A DNA stretch of 39,520 nucleotides from Bacteroidales bacterium (GTDB lineage Bacteria; Bacteroidota; Bacteroidia; Bacteroidales; UBA12077), in assembly GCA_019038645.1 (NCBI GenBank), contig JAHOYT010000074.1, forward strand, positions 1 to 39,520, in the 5' to 3' direction. The notes beneath the pieces are model-generated. The model was not told the DNA's origin. It did no database searches and was given only the letters and a program-made list of their open reading frames with translations. How positions within the stretch are numbered: position 1 is the stretch's first letter; each line of letters opens with the position of its first letter. A program made the position numbers and the translations under genes. This document shows, one piece after another, positions 9,245 through 19,161 of the stretch.

Positions 9245-10270
9245 TTAATACTGGAAGTATGAATAATCATCAGCTTGCTGACTATCATCCAGGTCGCCAT
9301 ATTTCTCGGAAATACTATCCAGGGTTTTTATCAACTCCGGGACATCAAGTAGAGTTACCAATTTCATTCGGATTTCTTTAAAATGTGGTAAACCTTTAAA
9401 GTAATTTGAAAGATGTCGTCGAATTTCATAAATTCCACGTGGCTCGCCTTTCCATTCAATGGATTTTTCGAGATGTAATTTAGCCAGCTCAACTTTTTCT
9501 TTAATTGTTAGCGGTTTCATTATTTCACCTTTTTCGAGGTAATCCTTTATCTCTTTAAACAACCATGGGCGACCTACTGTTGCCCGGCCAATCATAATAC
9601 CGTCAACACCATATTTATCGAAAGCTAATTTTGCCGATTCTGCATCTTTAATATCACCATTCCCAATAATTGGAATTCTCATTCGTGGATTATTCTTTAC
9701 TTTGCCAATCAATGTCCAGTCGGCTTCACCTTTATACATTTGCTGACGGGTGCGTCCATGAATGGCCAGAGCTTGTATTCCTGTATCCTGTAATTGTTCG
9801 GCTAATTCGACAATTATTTTACTATCCTCATCCCAGCCTAACCGGGTTTTTACTGTAACCGGAGTTTTCACTGCTTTTACAATAGATTCGGTCATTTCAA
9901 GCATTAAGGGGATATTCTTTAGCATTCCTGCTCCCGCACCGCGTGCAGCAATTTTCTTTACAGGACAACCAAAATTTAAATCAATAAAATCGGGCTTTGC
10001 TTCTTCGGCCATTTTTGCTGCTTCAACCATCGAGTCAATCTGATGTCCGTATAACTGAATTGCAGCAGGTCTTTCGTAATCGAAAAGTTGTATTTTCTTA
10101 TAACTTTTTTTGCAATCGCGAATTAAACCTTCCGAAGCAACAAATTCGGTATACACTACATCGGCTCCAAAATACTTACACAAGTATCGGAACGACGGAT
10201 CTGTTACATCTTCCATTGGTGCCAGAAAAAGTGGCTTATCACCAGACTCTATGTTACCAATCTTTACCAA
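9245..10270 (-). CDS. dusB: tRNA-dihydrouridine synthase (DusB-like)
   Basis: This is an FMN- and NADPH-dependent enzyme that reduces uridine to dihydrouridine in the D-loop of tRNAs. At 341 aa it has the usual length. The TIM barrel starts at LAPMEDVTDPSFR (16-28), and the catalytic Cys102 lies in NFGCPVKKIAARGAGAGML. Other conserved segments are TVKTRLGWDE, AIHGRTRQQMY (dihydroorotate dehydrogenase-like barrel) and the phosphate-binding IPIIGNGDI with GVDGIMIGRATVGRPW. The C-terminal helical tRNA-recruitment domain begins near residue 250. It is transcribed divergently from the CPBP protease gene, with 62 bp between them. The dusB symbol rests on overall similarity, so paralogue assignment is less sure than the family. 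Confidence 0.93.
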   Translation of the reverse strand: MVKIGNIESGDKPLFLAPMEDVTDPSFRYLCKYFGADVVYTEFVASEGLIRDCKKSYKKIQLFDYERPAAIQLYGHQIDSMVEAAKMAEEAKPDFIDLNFGCPVKKIAARGAGAGMLKNIPLMLEMTESIVKAVKTPVTVKTRLGWDEDSKIIVELAEQLQDTGIQALAIHGRTRQQMYKGEADWTLIGKVKNNPRMRIPIIGNGDIKDAESAKLAFDKYGVDGIMIGRATVGRPWLFKEIKDYLEKGEIMKPLTIKEKVELAKLHLEKSIEWKGEPRGIYEIRRHLSNYFKGLPHFKEIRMKLVTLLDVPELIKTLDSISEKYGDLDDSQQADDYSYFQY

Positions 10271-10332
10271 TTTGCCAAATAAATGATTAATTTAGGCGCA
10301 AATTTATATAATTTTAATCAATTCATTTAATA

Positions 10333-11253
10333 ATGCGAAATTCCTTGTCAGAAGTACATCCATTTTCTAAAATTATTTTTTCACTATTTATAGTTTTAGT
10401 TACTTTCCTGATTGCTTTTCTTTTAGGGTTTTTAATTGCAATTCCGGTTTTTCACATTAACATTTCTGATCTTACAAATATTTTAACAAATTACGATGAT
10501 CCTGACACTATTAAATTTCTAAAATATTTACAAACAATTCAGGCTATTGGATTATTCATTGTTCCTGCATTTATCATTGGTTATTTGTTCAATTCAAAAT
10601 CAACCAGTTATTTAAGGTTCAATGAAAGGATTACCTCAAGATCAATTATATTCACAATATTCATTTTATTAGCTTCTGTTCCGATTATAAATTCTTTAGC
10701 CATTTTAAACGGAAATATGCAATTTCCTGATTTCCTGACAGGGCTTGAAAACTGGATTAAAGAAAAAGAAATGAGTGCCCAGGCTTTGACCGAATCATTT
10801 TTACAAATGGATTCTGTTGGAAGTCTTGTATTTAATCTTTTTATGATAGCAGTATTACCTTCCATAGGCGAAGAGTTAATATTCCGTGGTGTTTTTCAGC
10901 GCCTTTTTGCCGAATGGACTAAAAATATACATTGGGGAATTATTATCTCAGCATTTTTATTTAGTGCTATGCATATGCAGTTTTATGGCTTCATTCCCCG
11001 ATTAATGCTTGGAGTTTTATTAGGATATCTTTTTTACTGGAGTGGCTCAATCTGGGTGCCAATATTAGGTCATTTTGTTAATAATGCCGCTGCTGTAATT
11101 TTCTATTATTTTTATGCTGATGAAATGACCAGGGATATTGAAAACTTTGGTGCCAGCAAGGACACATTTGTCTTTTTAATTCTTGGAATTGCAATCGTAG
11201 CTCCTTTGTTGTATTTATTTTATAAAGAAAATAAACAGCTCCCTACAGATTAA
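10333..11253 (+). CDS. CPBP-family intramembrane glutamic protease
   Basis: This 306-aa membrane protein belongs to the CPBP (CAAX protease and bacteriocin-processing, Abi/Rce1-like) family. Six to eight hydrophobic helices are visible. The catalytic motifs are present: GEELIFRG (Glu180, Glu181, Arg185), then FSAMHMQFYGFIPR with the second-motif His, and the HFVNN box with His and Asn. Family members cleave peptides within the membrane, and some act in bacteriocin self-immunity or prenyl-protein processing. No bacteriocin gene is adjacent, so the substrate is unknown. Its 3' end overlaps the convergent next gene by 11 bp. Confidence 0.92.
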   Translation: MRNSLSEVHPFSKIIFSLFIVLVTFLIAFLLGFLIAIPVFHINISDLTNILTNYDDPDTIKFLKYLQTIQAIGLFIVPAFIIGYLFNSKSTSYLRFNERITSRSIIFTIFILLASVPIINSLAILNGNMQFPDFLTGLENWIKEKEMSAQALTESFLQMDSVGSLVFNLFMIAVLPSIGEELIFRGVFQRLFAEWTKNIHWGIIISAFLFSAMHMQFYGFIPRLMLGVLLGYLFYWSGSIWVPILGHFVNNAAAVIFYYFYADEMTRDIENFGASKDTFVFLILGIAIVAPLLYLFYKENKQLPTD

Positions 11254-11980
11254 AAATTCTGGCTTCATTATCTTTAAACAAGCTAATACGCCCAATTTCA
11301 TTTTTACGGTAAACATAAACTAATCCGTATTCCTGTGCCTTTTCTCTTTTAAGATCTTCAGGAAGCTTGCTATAGGATTCTTCAACTTCATTCCAGATAT
11401 TCAGAATAATATCATCTGATTCATCCCGTATATCAGATAAATTATTTAATGCTCTGGTATGATTTTTTTGAAGCATCTTTTGAAACTTATAAGCTTCCAG
11501 AAAATTATCATAATGCACTTTTACAACTGCAATTGTTGGATTTGTAACCGAAGAATAGCCTTTCATTTTTCTTTTTACTTCGCCTTCGATTAAATTTTTT
11601 CCCAATTCAATTACATCTGATTCAGTATTAAGAGAAGGAAGTTTATTATTGTCCTCTTCTATTCCGTAAAAAGCCCTTACAGACTGTTGCAACTCGCCTC
11701 TCACAATAGCCATATTTACAACCTGAATAAAATGAGATATGTATAGTTTAGCCTTTTTTAATTTCTTTAAATATTCCTGGTTATTTTTTATCTGAATATC
11801 ATAAGTAGTTTTATGCTCCGTTAATACTTTTTCCCATTTTGGAAGAAATGATCTTACCCTTTGAAAAGTGCTCTGTTTAAAAGCCATATCCATTGGTGTT
11901 AATTCTTTTCCTTTTTGAATTGCTGTTTTAAGGGCCTTTAATCTTGAACTATCAGTGTTGGGTAATCTTCTGTAGGGCAT
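11243..11980 (-). CDS. Conserved hypothetical protein, helical, cytoplasmic
   Basis: I do not recognise a functional domain. The 245-aa product has no signal peptide or membrane segment and is predicted to be mostly alpha-helical, with many charged residues and heptad-like stretches (for example around residues 55-90 and 165-205). The N-terminus MPYRRLPNTDSSRLKALKT is basic. The length, regular codon use and absence of a competing frame support a real gene. It is convergent with the CPBP protease and overlaps it by 11 bp. The 343-bp gap upstream (11981-12323) gives no strong promoter for it. Confidence 0.8.
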   Translation of the reverse strand: MPYRRLPNTDSSRLKALKTAIQKGKELTPMDMAFKQSTFQRVRSFLPKWEKVLTEHKTTYDIQIKNNQEYLKKLKKAKLYISHFIQVVNMAIVRGELQQSVRAFYGIEEDNNKLPSLNTESDVIELGKNLIEGEVKRKMKGYSSVTNPTIAVVKVHYDNFLEAYKFQKMLQKNHTRALNNLSDIRDESDDIILNIWNEVEESYSKLPEDLKREKAQEYGLVYVYRKNEIGRISLFKDNEARIFNL

Positions 11981-12323
11981 AATAACAAAATTTTAATACA
12001 AGATTGTTAATAAGATGTTAGTAAAGTACGAATATATGAAATTAAATGAAAAAAGCAAGTGTATTCGCATATTAATTTTTCAAGAATTCTATCTGATTCC
12101 TAATCTGTTATTATTAAAAACTTCTGAAACAATTATACCATCTGTGTTAAGGCAAATTTATTAACCCTTTACGGGTACGTAATCTTTTTTCCAAAAATTC
12201 TGTTCAATATTTTGTTTAATAAATTTTTTATTAATTAAATTTTTCGCTCCTTTGTTTTTCTGAATTTTCTAATGTAATTTAGTTTAAAATTAAAGCATTA
12301 ATTATCAAACAAATCAACGAGTC
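11981..12323. other. Intergenic region between divergent genes, no gene seen
   Basis: This AT-rich 343-bp gap separates the divergent hypothetical protein and aminopeptidase P genes. It must hold both promoters. A minus-strand -7-like TAAATTTG (12153-12160) is visible but lacks a -33 partner, and no exact TAnnTTTG box was found on the plus strand. No open frame with coding character was found. Confidence 0.6.
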
Positions 12324-13715
12324 ATGTTTAAAAAAGAAGTTTATATACAACGCAGAACAAGATTAAAGAATAAATTAAAAGGCGGATTAGTCCTTTTAAC
12401 AGGTAATATGGAATCTGCTTTTAATTACACCGACAATGCTTATCATTTTCGTCAGGACAGCTCTTTTCTTTATTTCTTTGGGCTTGACATACCGAATCTT
12501 GCAGGATTAATCGATCTTGATTCCGGGAAAGAATATTTGTTCGGAAATGATTTTAGTATTGATGATATTATCTGGATGGGGCCTCAGCCTAAAATTAAAG
12601 AATTGGCTGCTAATATAGGAGTTGAAAATACTGAACCCTTTGACCAACTAGCAAACTATTTACGAAATGCAAAAAGCCAGAACAGAAACATCCATGTTTT
12701 GCCTTTTTATCGTGGGGATACAATTATACAGTTCAGCAATCTAATGGAAATTCATCAGGCAGAAGTTGAAGACCATATTTCCGTAGAATTAGTAAAAGCA
12801 GTTGTAGATTTAAGGTCGGTGAAAGATAAATATGAAATTGAAGAATTGATAAAAGCTTCTGCTATTGGATATAAAATGCATACGACTGCTATGAAAATGG
12901 CTAAGCCAGGTATTTTCGAACAGGAAATTGCAGGTACAGTTGAAGGTATTGCTTTAGCTCACGGAGGCATGTTATCCTTTCCAATTATTCTGTCACAAAA
13001 CGGTGAAACATTACATAATCACTATCATGGTAACATGTTACAGGAAGGGAAATTAATGTTAACCGATACTGGCGCTGAAACTCCTTTACATTATGCCAGT
13101 GATCATACACGTACGGTTCCTGTTGGAGGAAAATTTTCACAAAAACAAAAAGACATTTACAACATTGTATTAAATGCAAACAATCATGCTATTTCATTAA
13201 TTAAGCCCGATATACCTTACAGAGATATCCATTTAGAATCGGCCAGAATTATTGCTGAAGGTTTAACCAGCCTGGGCATTATGAAAGGAAATCCTGAAGA
13301 TGCAGTTCGTGAAGGTGCGCATGCCATGTTTATGCCACACGGATTAGGTCACATGATGGGACTCGATGTTCATGATATGGAGAACTTAGGTGAAGATCAT
13401 GTTGGTTACGACAATGAGTTTAAACGTGCTACTCAGTTTGGATTACGAGGGCTAAGATTAGGACGCAGACTGCAGGAAGGTTTTGTTCTTACTACCGAAC
13501 CAGGAATTTATTTTATTCCTGATTTAGTAAAAAAATGGAAAGCTGAAAAGATCAATGCTGAATTTATCAATTTCGATAAGGTCCTTGACGAATATGTTGA
13601 TTTCGGAGGAATAAGACTGGAGGATGATCTTTTAGTTACGAAAGCTGGTCATCAGATGATTGGAAAACGAATTCCGATTACTGTTGAAGAAGTTGAAGAA
13701 ACAATGAAATCGTAA
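12324..13715 (+). CDS. pepP: Xaa-Pro aminopeptidase (aminopeptidase P, M24B), copy 1
   Basis: This 463-aa cytoplasmic metallopeptidase removes N-terminal residues preceding proline. The N-terminal creatinase-like domain includes the substrate-binding FRQDSSFLYFFGLD. The pita-bread catalytic domain starts near residue 170. All five metal ligands can be placed: Asp in LTDTGAE, Asp in ASDHTRTVP, His in HGLGHMMGLDVHD, Glu in TTEPGIYF and Glu in GIRLEDDLLV. The C-terminal extension fits the long PepP form rather than short prolidase-like enzymes. It is convergent with sdhB and ends with a strong bidirectional terminator. A second paralogue lies at 17420 on the other side of the sdh operon. Confidence 0.95.
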   Translation: MFKKEVYIQRRTRLKNKLKGGLVLLTGNMESAFNYTDNAYHFRQDSSFLYFFGLDIPNLAGLIDLDSGKEYLFGNDFSIDDIIWMGPQPKIKELAANIGVENTEPFDQLANYLRNAKSQNRNIHVLPFYRGDTIIQFSNLMEIHQAEVEDHISVELVKAVVDLRSVKDKYEIEELIKASAIGYKMHTTAMKMAKPGIFEQEIAGTVEGIALAHGGMLSFPIILSQNGETLHNHYHGNMLQEGKLMLTDTGAETPLHYASDHTRTVPVGGKFSQKQKDIYNIVLNANNHAISLIKPDIPYRDIHLESARIIAEGLTSLGIMKGNPEDAVREGAHAMFMPHGLGHMMGLDVHDMENLGEDHVGYDNEFKRATQFGLRGLRLGRRLQEGFVLTTEPGIYFIPDLVKKWKAEKINAEFINFDKVLDEYVDFGGIRLEDDLLVTKAGHQMIGKRIPITVEEVEETMKS

Positions 13716-13733
13716 ATACCAATTATATGCAAC

Positions 13734-13767
13734 AAAAAACCCGAAGAAGTTTCTTCGGGTTTTTTTA
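13734..13767. terminator. Bidirectional rho-independent terminator (pepP / sdhB)
   Basis: A 10-bp stem ACCCGAAGAA / TTCTTCGGGT with a very short loop (13739-13760) has a T-run to its right (13760-13767) and an A-run to its left (13734-13739). It can therefore stop pepP transcription on the plus strand and the sdh transcript on the minus strand. Confidence 0.88.
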
Positions 13768-13768
13768 T

Positions 13769-13822
13769 TAGAGATTCCAGCGTTACTCACTTCGTTCGTG
13801 AGAAAGGTTCACGGGAATAACA
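13769..13822. repeat. Intergenic palindromic repeat (REP-like), second copy type
   Basis: The ends TAGAGATTCC and GGGAATAACA resemble those of the element at 4641. The core has an inner inverted repeat CTCAC / GTGAG around TTCGTTC. It lies between the pepP terminator and the sdhB stop codon. Confidence 0.5.
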
Positions 13823-13837
13823 CATTATTATTTATTC

Positions 13838-14587
13838 TTATTCACTCTCAGAGAACGAGGCACATAAATACTCGCGATTTAACTTCGCGATAAAGTCAAT
13901 TCCAATTCCTTTTGGACATTCCACTTCGCAAGCACCAGTATTTGTACAACTACCAAATCCAAGTTCGTCCATTTTAGCTACCATATTTAAAGCACGTCGT
14001 TTTGCCTCTACTTTACCTTGTGGCAATAATGCTAACTGAGAAACTTTTGCGGCAACAAATAAGGTTGCTGAAGAGTTTTTACAAGCAGCAACACATGCAC
14101 CACAACCAATACAAGCAGCTGCATCAAAAGCTTTGTCGGCATCAATTTTGCCTACTAAATTTGCGTTTGCATCAGGAGCCTGACCTGCATCAATAGAAAC
14201 AAATCCACCGGCAGACATTATTTTATCAAATGCATTACGATCAACCATCAGGTCTTTTAATACCGGAAAACCTTTAGCTCTCCATGGTTCAATAGTAATT
14301 GTATCGCCATCTTTAAATGATCTCATATGAACCTGGCATGTAGCGGTTTCGCTTCCTGGTCCGTGAGGATGTCCATTTATATATAAACTGCAACATCCAC
14401 AAATAGCTTCGTGACAATCGTGCTCAAAAGCAACAGGTTCTTTACCTTCTTTTATTAACTTCTCGTTTAACGAATCTAACATTTCAAGGAAAGACATTTC
14501 TGTATCAACGCCATCCAATTCATATTTTTCGAATTTTCCTTTGGCTTTAGCATTCGCTTGTTTCCAAATATTTAGTTTTATTTTCAT
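13838..14587 (-). CDS. sdhB: Succinate dehydrogenase/fumarate reductase iron-sulfur subunit
   Basis: This 249-aa electron-transfer subunit links the flavoprotein to the membrane cytochrome b. The N-terminal [2Fe-2S] domain has [20 protein letters not shown] and a later Cys in [10 protein letters not shown]. The C-terminal domain has [15 protein letters not shown] and [15 protein letters not shown], which bind the [4Fe-4S], [3Fe-4S] and related clusters. The B-type length and motif spacing match Bacteroidota and epsilonproteobacterial enzymes. It is the last gene of sdhC-sdhA-sdhB, 52 bp after sdhA. Its direction in vivo (succinate oxidation or fumarate reduction) cannot be read from the sequence. 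In Bacteroidales that make propionate via mutAB, fumarate reduction is common, which would fit the mutAB genes in this window. Confidence 0.96.
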   Translation of the reverse strand: MKIKLNIWKQANAKAKGKFEKYELDGVDTEMSFLEMLDSLNEKLIKEGKEPVAFEHDCHEAICGCCSLYINGHPHGPGSETATCQVHMRSFKDGDTITIEPWRAKGFPVLKDLMVDRNAFDKIMSAGGFVSIDAGQAPDANANLVGKIDADKAFDAAACIGCGACVAACKNSSATLFVAAKVSQLALLPQGKVEAKRRALNMVAKMDELGFGSCTNTGACEVECPKGIGIDFIAKLNREYLCASFSESE

Positions 14588-14639
14588 GTTTTCTGGATTT
14601 TGATTTTAATATCAAGTACAGCGTACTATTAACTCAAGA

Positions 14640-16559
14640 CTATTTGTAACTCCTAACTTTTACTTCAACATTTTCGAACTTAAGTTCTTCCTTGTGAAGC
14701 TTTGGCTCTTTTTCTTCACCATGATATTCCCATGCAGCAACAAATGAATATTTGTCGTCAATTCGCATAGCTTCTCCCCCTTCAGACCGGCTTTCTTCCC
14801 GGAAATGTGCCCCACATGATTCTTTACGATTTAGAGCATCGTTCACAATCAGAATTGCCAAGTCTATAAAATCAGCTACTCTACTTGCTTTTTCAAGTTC
14901 CTGATTTATTTCGTCGGTTTTTCCCGGTATTTTTAAATCGCTCCAGAATTCCTTTTTAAGCTCACCAATCAATTCCTGCGCTTTCTTTAAGCCTTCTTCG
15001 TTACGCTGCATTCCTGCATAAGTCCACATAATATGTCCTAATCGTTTATGGAAAGAAGAAGCTGTTTGTGTTCCGTTAATACTTAAAAATTTGTCCAAAA
15101 TTGCTTTTGCCTCATTTTCTGCTTCAACAAACTCCGGAGAGTCTGTAGAAGGAACTTTTGTTGAGATTTCATCAGCAAGATAATTTGAAACAGTATAAGG
15201 AGCAACGAAATATCCATCGGCAGCACCCTGTAATAATGAATTTGCACCTAAACGATTTGCTCCATGATCTGAAAAGTTGGCTTCGCCAATTGCAAATAAG
15301 CCAGGAATTGTAGTTTGTAAATTATAATCAACCCAAAGACCACCCATTGTATAGTGACCTGCAGGATAAATCATCATTGGTGTTTCGTACGGAACTTCGC
15401 CAGTAATTTTTTCGTACATAGCGAAGAGGTTTCCATATTTACCTTTAATAACTTTTTTACCTTGTTTCGCTAACGCATCTCTAAAATCGAGATAAACTGC
15501 TAAACCAGTTTTCCCTACACCAAAACCATTATCGCAACGTTCTTTAGCAGCACGTGATGCAACATCACGAGGAACTAAGTTCCCAAATGCAGGATAACGA
15601 CGTTCTAAGAAATAATCACGCTCTTCGTCCGGAATATCTTTTGGTTTGCGTTTATCTCCTTCAGCCTTTGGCACCCAAATTCGACCATCGTTTCTTAATG
15701 ATTCCGACATTAAAGTTAATTTCGACTGATATTCGTTTAATACAGGAATACAAGTAGGGTGAATCTGTATAAAACTTGGATTTCCAAAGAAAGCACCTTT
15801 TCTGTATGCCTGCATCGCAGCAGAAGCATTTGATTGTACCGCTAAAGTAGATAAATAATAAATTGTTCCGTATCCGCCTGTAGCTAACACAACAGCATGT
15901 GCCGCATGACGCTCCATTTCGCCAGTCACTAAATTACGCGTAATAATTCCACGTGCTTTACCATCAATAACCACAACATCGAGCATTTGTTGACGACCAA
16001 ACATTTTTACTTTACCCAAAGCCACCTGACGTTTAAGTGCAGAATAACTTCCAAGAAGTATTTGTTGTCCTGTTTGTCCCTGCGCATAATTTGTTCGTGA
16101 TACCTGAACTCCTCCAAATGTTCTGTTGGCCAGCGTACCACCATACTCGCGTGCAAAAGGAACTCCCTGGGCAGTAAGCTGATCGATAACATCACTACTT
16201 ACTTCAGCCAGACGATATACGTTTGCTTCACGAGCGCGAAAATCTCCACCTTTAATTGTATCATAAAATAAACGATCAACACTGTCTCCATCGTTTTTAT
16301 TATTCCTTGCAGCGTTAATTCCTCCTTGTGCTGCAACTGAGTGAGCACGACGAGCAGAATCCTGAAAACAAAAAACTTTTACATTATATCCCATTTCTGC
16401 TAATGAAGCAGCAGCAGGAGCACCTGCAATTCCTGTACCTACAACAATGATATCTAACTTTTTCCTGTTGTTTGGACTAACCAGCTTTTGCGTAGCTTTA
16501 TATTTCGACCACTTTTCAGCCAAGGGGCCTTCTGGTATTTTAGCATCTAATTTACTCAT
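14640..16559 (-). CDS. sdhA: Succinate dehydrogenase/fumarate reductase flavoprotein subunit
   Basis: This 639-aa subunit holds the dicarboxylate active site and covalent FAD. The Rossmann motif [19 protein letters not shown] (39-57) binds ADP of FAD. His73 in [11 protein letters not shown] is the expected flavin-linking histidine. Active-site segments include [26 protein letters not shown] and [13 protein letters not shown], and the FAD-binding [19 protein letters not shown] is present. Its length exceeds that of the E. coli enzyme (588 aa) because of the B-type C-terminal region. The gap to sdhC is 35 bp and to sdhB 52 bp. Start ATG at 16557-16559. Confidence 0.97.
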   Translation of the reverse strand: MSKLDAKIPEGPLAEKWSKYKATQKLVSPNNRKKLDIIVVGTGIAGAPAAASLAEMGYNVKVFCFQDSARRAHSVAAQGGINAARNNKNDGDSVDRLFYDTIKGGDFRAREANVYRLAEVSSDVIDQLTAQGVPFAREYGGTLANRTFGGVQVSRTNYAQGQTGQQILLGSYSALKRQVALGKVKMFGRQQMLDVVVIDGKARGIITRNLVTGEMERHAAHAVVLATGGYGTIYYLSTLAVQSNASAAMQAYRKGAFFGNPSFIQIHPTCIPVLNEYQSKLTLMSESLRNDGRIWVPKAEGDKRKPKDIPDEERDYFLERRYPAFGNLVPRDVASRAAKERCDNGFGVGKTGLAVYLDFRDALAKQGKKVIKGKYGNLFAMYEKITGEVPYETPMMIYPAGHYTMGGLWVDYNLQTTIPGLFAIGEANFSDHGANRLGANSLLQGAADGYFVAPYTVSNYLADEISTKVPSTDSPEFVEAENEAKAILDKFLSINGTQTASSFHKRLGHIMWTYAGMQRNEEGLKKAQELIGELKKEFWSDLKIPGKTDEINQELEKASRVADFIDLAILIVNDALNRKESCGAHFREESRSEGGEAMRIDDKYSFVAAWEYHGEEKEPKLHKEELKFENVEVKVRSYK

Positions 16560-16594
16560 AGTGTATATATTACTATTTTTATTTATTTAATTAT

Positions 16595-17275
16595 TTACAC
16601 AACGTATTTAACAAGAAAAAACAAGGGTATAAAAGCGAATCCACCTGCAATAATTACTGCGTAGATATATGCTATAACTTTTAATCTGCTAATCCATTTA
16701 TCGTTATCCCAACCAATGGTTTGGAAAGCAGACCAGAATCCGTGTGTAAGATGTAGAAACAGGAAGATTGCTCCAGCAATATACAGGGCATCGTACCACC
16801 ACCATCCTTTAAACAATCCTACAACAAGGCCGTAAACATCATGCAATTCTGTTTGTCCTCCGTCATAGGAAATTGCAGCTACGGTTCCAAATTTAATTTT
16901 CCAAAAGAAGTTTGCCAGGTGAATCACCAAAAAAACAAACACTAAACCACCAAGAATATACATATTCTTAGAAGCCCACGAAGCCTTTGCTTTGTTTGCC
17001 ACTTTATACTTTTGTGGCCTTGCCATCTGGTTTTTCAGCGTAATATAAGATGCATAAACTATATGCACAATAAATCCTAATGCTAAAACAGGCTCAACAA
17101 TTTTCATAATCGGATTACTACTCATAAAATTAGCAGCCTGATTAAATAACTCGCCATCGCCAAAAAGCAATAAAGAATTTAAGATTAAATGGACTATCAA
17201 AAACATCATGAGAAACAATCCGGTTATACTCATGAAAAATTTTTGTCCAATGGATGATGTGAAAAATTTGCTCAT
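16595..17275 (-). CDS. sdhC: Succinate dehydrogenase/fumarate reductase cytochrome b subunit
   Basis: This 226-aa single membrane anchor is of the B type: one polypeptide with five predicted helices and two haem b groups exchanging electrons with the quinone pool. Helices are seen at about 12-32, 59-77, 108-127, 160-180 and 202-224. Candidate haem histidines lie in LIVHLILN, GFIVHIVYASY, FLVIHLANFF and FLFLHLTHGFW. It is the promoter-proximal gene of the operon. The promoter at 17346-17376 gives a leader of roughly 60-65 nt. Confidence 0.94.
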   Translation of the reverse strand: MSKFFTSSIGQKFFMSITGLFLMMFLIVHLILNSLLLFGDGELFNQAANFMSSNPIMKIVEPVLALGFIVHIVYASYITLKNQMARPQKYKVANKAKASWASKNMYILGGLVFVFLVIHLANFFWKIKFGTVAAISYDGGQTELHDVYGLVVGLFKGWWWYDALYIAGAIFLFLHLTHGFWSAFQTIGWDNDKWISRLKVIAYIYAVIIAGGFAFIPLFFLVKYVV

Positions 17276-17345
17276 AGAATTTAATTTTTATAGAACATTA
17301 TTTATAACTTGCAATTTTATTAGAAACACGTATTGTGATTACTCA

Positions 17346-17376
17346 CAAATATATTTTCTAATATATATATATCCAA
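17346..17376 (-). promoter_or_regulatory. Promoter of sdhCAB
   Basis: The minus strand shows TTG (17374-17376), a 20-nt spacer and TATATTTG (17346-17353). This is an exact match to the Bacteroidota sigma-ABfr consensus TTG-N19-21-TAnnTTTG and is correctly placed before sdhC. Confidence 0.7.
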
Positions 17377-17419
17377 TGTTTAGAAACACAATCGCAATAA
17401 TTTAAAACTGTTCTAAGTT

Positions 17420-18715
17420 ATGAAATACCCTCTGTTAAATAGTTCGCTATTTGAGAAAAACAGGAAGAAATTAATAAAACATTTACAATCAAATTCTTTG
17501 GCTGTTGTACACTCCAGTGATCAAATGCCACGAAACGGTGATCAATATTTCCCTTTTCGTCAAAGCTCTGATTTATTTTACTTAACTGGTATCGATCAGG
17601 AAAAAACAATTTTAACGCTTTGCCCAAATCACCCGGATAAAAATTTGCGCGAAATATTGTTTGTCATTGAGAGTAATGAAAAAATTGCTGTGTGGGAAGG
17701 ACATAAATACACAAAGAAAGAAGCTCAAATAACATCTGGTATTAAAACAATAAAATATATTAGTGAATTCGAATCGGTTTTTCGTGAACTTGCGATTAAA
17801 GCAGAAAGTATTTATCTGAACTTAAATGAAAACCCGAAATTTAAAACAGAAATATTATCTAAAGATGCCCGATTCATTAAAACTTTGGAAAATGAATTTC
17901 CCGCCCATGAAATAAAAAGACTTGCTCCCGTAATGAAAAATCTCAGATTAAGAAAAGACTCTGAAGAAATAGAATTAATGCAGGAAGCATGCGATATAAC
18001 AGGGAAAACTTTTCAGCGTATACTTAAATTTATTAAACCAAATGTAACAGAATATCAGATTGAAGCAGAAATTACGCACGAATTTTTATGGAACAGGGCA
18101 ACAGGACATGCATACTCACCTATTATTGCTTCCGGTAAAAATGCCTGCATACTGCACTATATTGAAAATAACAAAAAATGCAAAAACGGCGATTTGGTAT
18201 TAATGGATTTTGGTGCTGAATATGCTAATTATTCTGCCGATTGTACAAGAACTGTTCCTGCAAACGGGAAGTTTACTCCACGCCAAAAAGAATGTTACGA
18301 AGCTGTCCTCAGAGTAATGAAGAAAGCAATTAGCTGGCTAACTCCCGGGACAACCATTAACCGGGTTAATGAAAGAGTTGAAAAACTGCTTCAGAAAGAA
18401 CATATTAAACTTGGATTATACTCTCAAAAAGATGTAGACAATCAAAATCCAGCTCAACCATTAGTTAAAAAATATTACCCACACGGAACCTGTCATTTTA
18501 TAGGGCTTGATGTTCACGATGTAGGAGATAAAACCACGATACTTGAAAACGGAATGGTGTTAACCTGTGAACCAGGATTATATATTCCTGAAGAAAATAT
18601 TGGAATTCGAATTGAAAACGATATTGTTGTTGGGTTAAAACCCATAGATTTAATGGAAAACATTCCAAAAGAAGTTGCTGAAATTGAAAAACTTATGTCG
18701 GGTAAGAAAAATTAA
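17420..18715 (+). CDS. Xaa-Pro aminopeptidase / M24B peptidase, copy 2
   Basis: This 431-aa paralogue of the gene at 12324 keeps the same two-domain layout. The N-terminal domain has FPFRQSSDLFYLTGID. The catalytic domain keeps all five metal ligands: Asp in LMDFGAE, Asp in YSADCTRTVPANGKF, His in PHGTCHFIGLDVHDVG, Glu in TCEPGLYIP and Glu in GIRIENDIVV. Compared with copy 1 it is about 30 residues shorter. It is transcribed away from sdhC. The two copies probably differ in peptide preference or location, though neither has a signal peptide. Start ATG 17420, with no Shine-Dalgarno. Confidence 0.94.
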   Translation: MKYPLLNSSLFEKNRKKLIKHLQSNSLAVVHSSDQMPRNGDQYFPFRQSSDLFYLTGIDQEKTILTLCPNHPDKNLREILFVIESNEKIAVWEGHKYTKKEAQITSGIKTIKYISEFESVFRELAIKAESIYLNLNENPKFKTEILSKDARFIKTLENEFPAHEIKRLAPVMKNLRLRKDSEEIELMQEACDITGKTFQRILKFIKPNVTEYQIEAEITHEFLWNRATGHAYSPIIASGKNACILHYIENNKKCKNGDLVLMDFGAEYANYSADCTRTVPANGKFTPRQKECYEAVLRVMKKAISWLTPGTTINRVNERVEKLLQKEHIKLGLYSQKDVDNQNPAQPLVKKYYPHGTCHFIGLDVHDVGDKTTILENGMVLTCEPGLYIPEENIGIRIENDIVVGLKPIDLMENIPKEVAEIEKLMSGKKN

Positions 18716-18789
18716 CAATTGCAATAATCGATTTTTCTTATTTACTTGAGCGCATAATATAATTTTAATTTACTGTAAATATTACTATC

Positions 18790-19161
18790 ATGACTTTCAA
18801 TATAAACTGGGATAAAAAAGGTGTTTACGTTAAATTTCGCGGTGTAGTTACTGCTCAGGATCTTATTGATGCTAACAACTATGTTATAAGTAATGCTAAT
18901 TTTGAAACTATTAATTATCAGATTTTTGATTTTATAAATATTGATGATTTTAAAATAACCTCATATGACATTAATATTATTGGTGTTATGGATAAGTCGC
19001 AAGTCGAGTTTAAGAAAGAAATGAAAATAGCAATACTAACACAGGATGATTACGTGCGTGAAATTACAACGGAATACGACCAATTAATGGCCGGGAGCAA
19101 CTGGGTTACCCGGATTTTTGCTGACATTAATAGTGCACGCCAATGGGCTGCCATAAAATGA
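18790..19161 (+). CDS. SpoIIAA/STAS-like small cytoplasmic protein
   Basis: This 123-aa protein has the layout of the SpoIIAA-like/STAS-like family: an N-terminal beta pair (FNINWDKKGVYVKFRGVVT), helix AQDLIDANNYVI, a central YQIFDFINIDDFKIT, a second helix after DINIIGVMD and a C-terminal SARQWAA. Such proteins occur as stand-alone adaptors whose partners are mostly unknown. It overlaps the next gene by 4 nt (ATGA, 19158-19161), which implies translational coupling to the alpha/beta hydrolase. Family assignment is by pattern and is moderately sure. Confidence 0.75.
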   Translation: MTFNINWDKKGVYVKFRGVVTAQDLIDANNYVISNANFETINYQIFDFINIDDFKITSYDINIIGVMDKSQVEFKKEMKIAILTQDDYVREITTEYDQLMAGSNWVTRIFADINSARQWAAIK

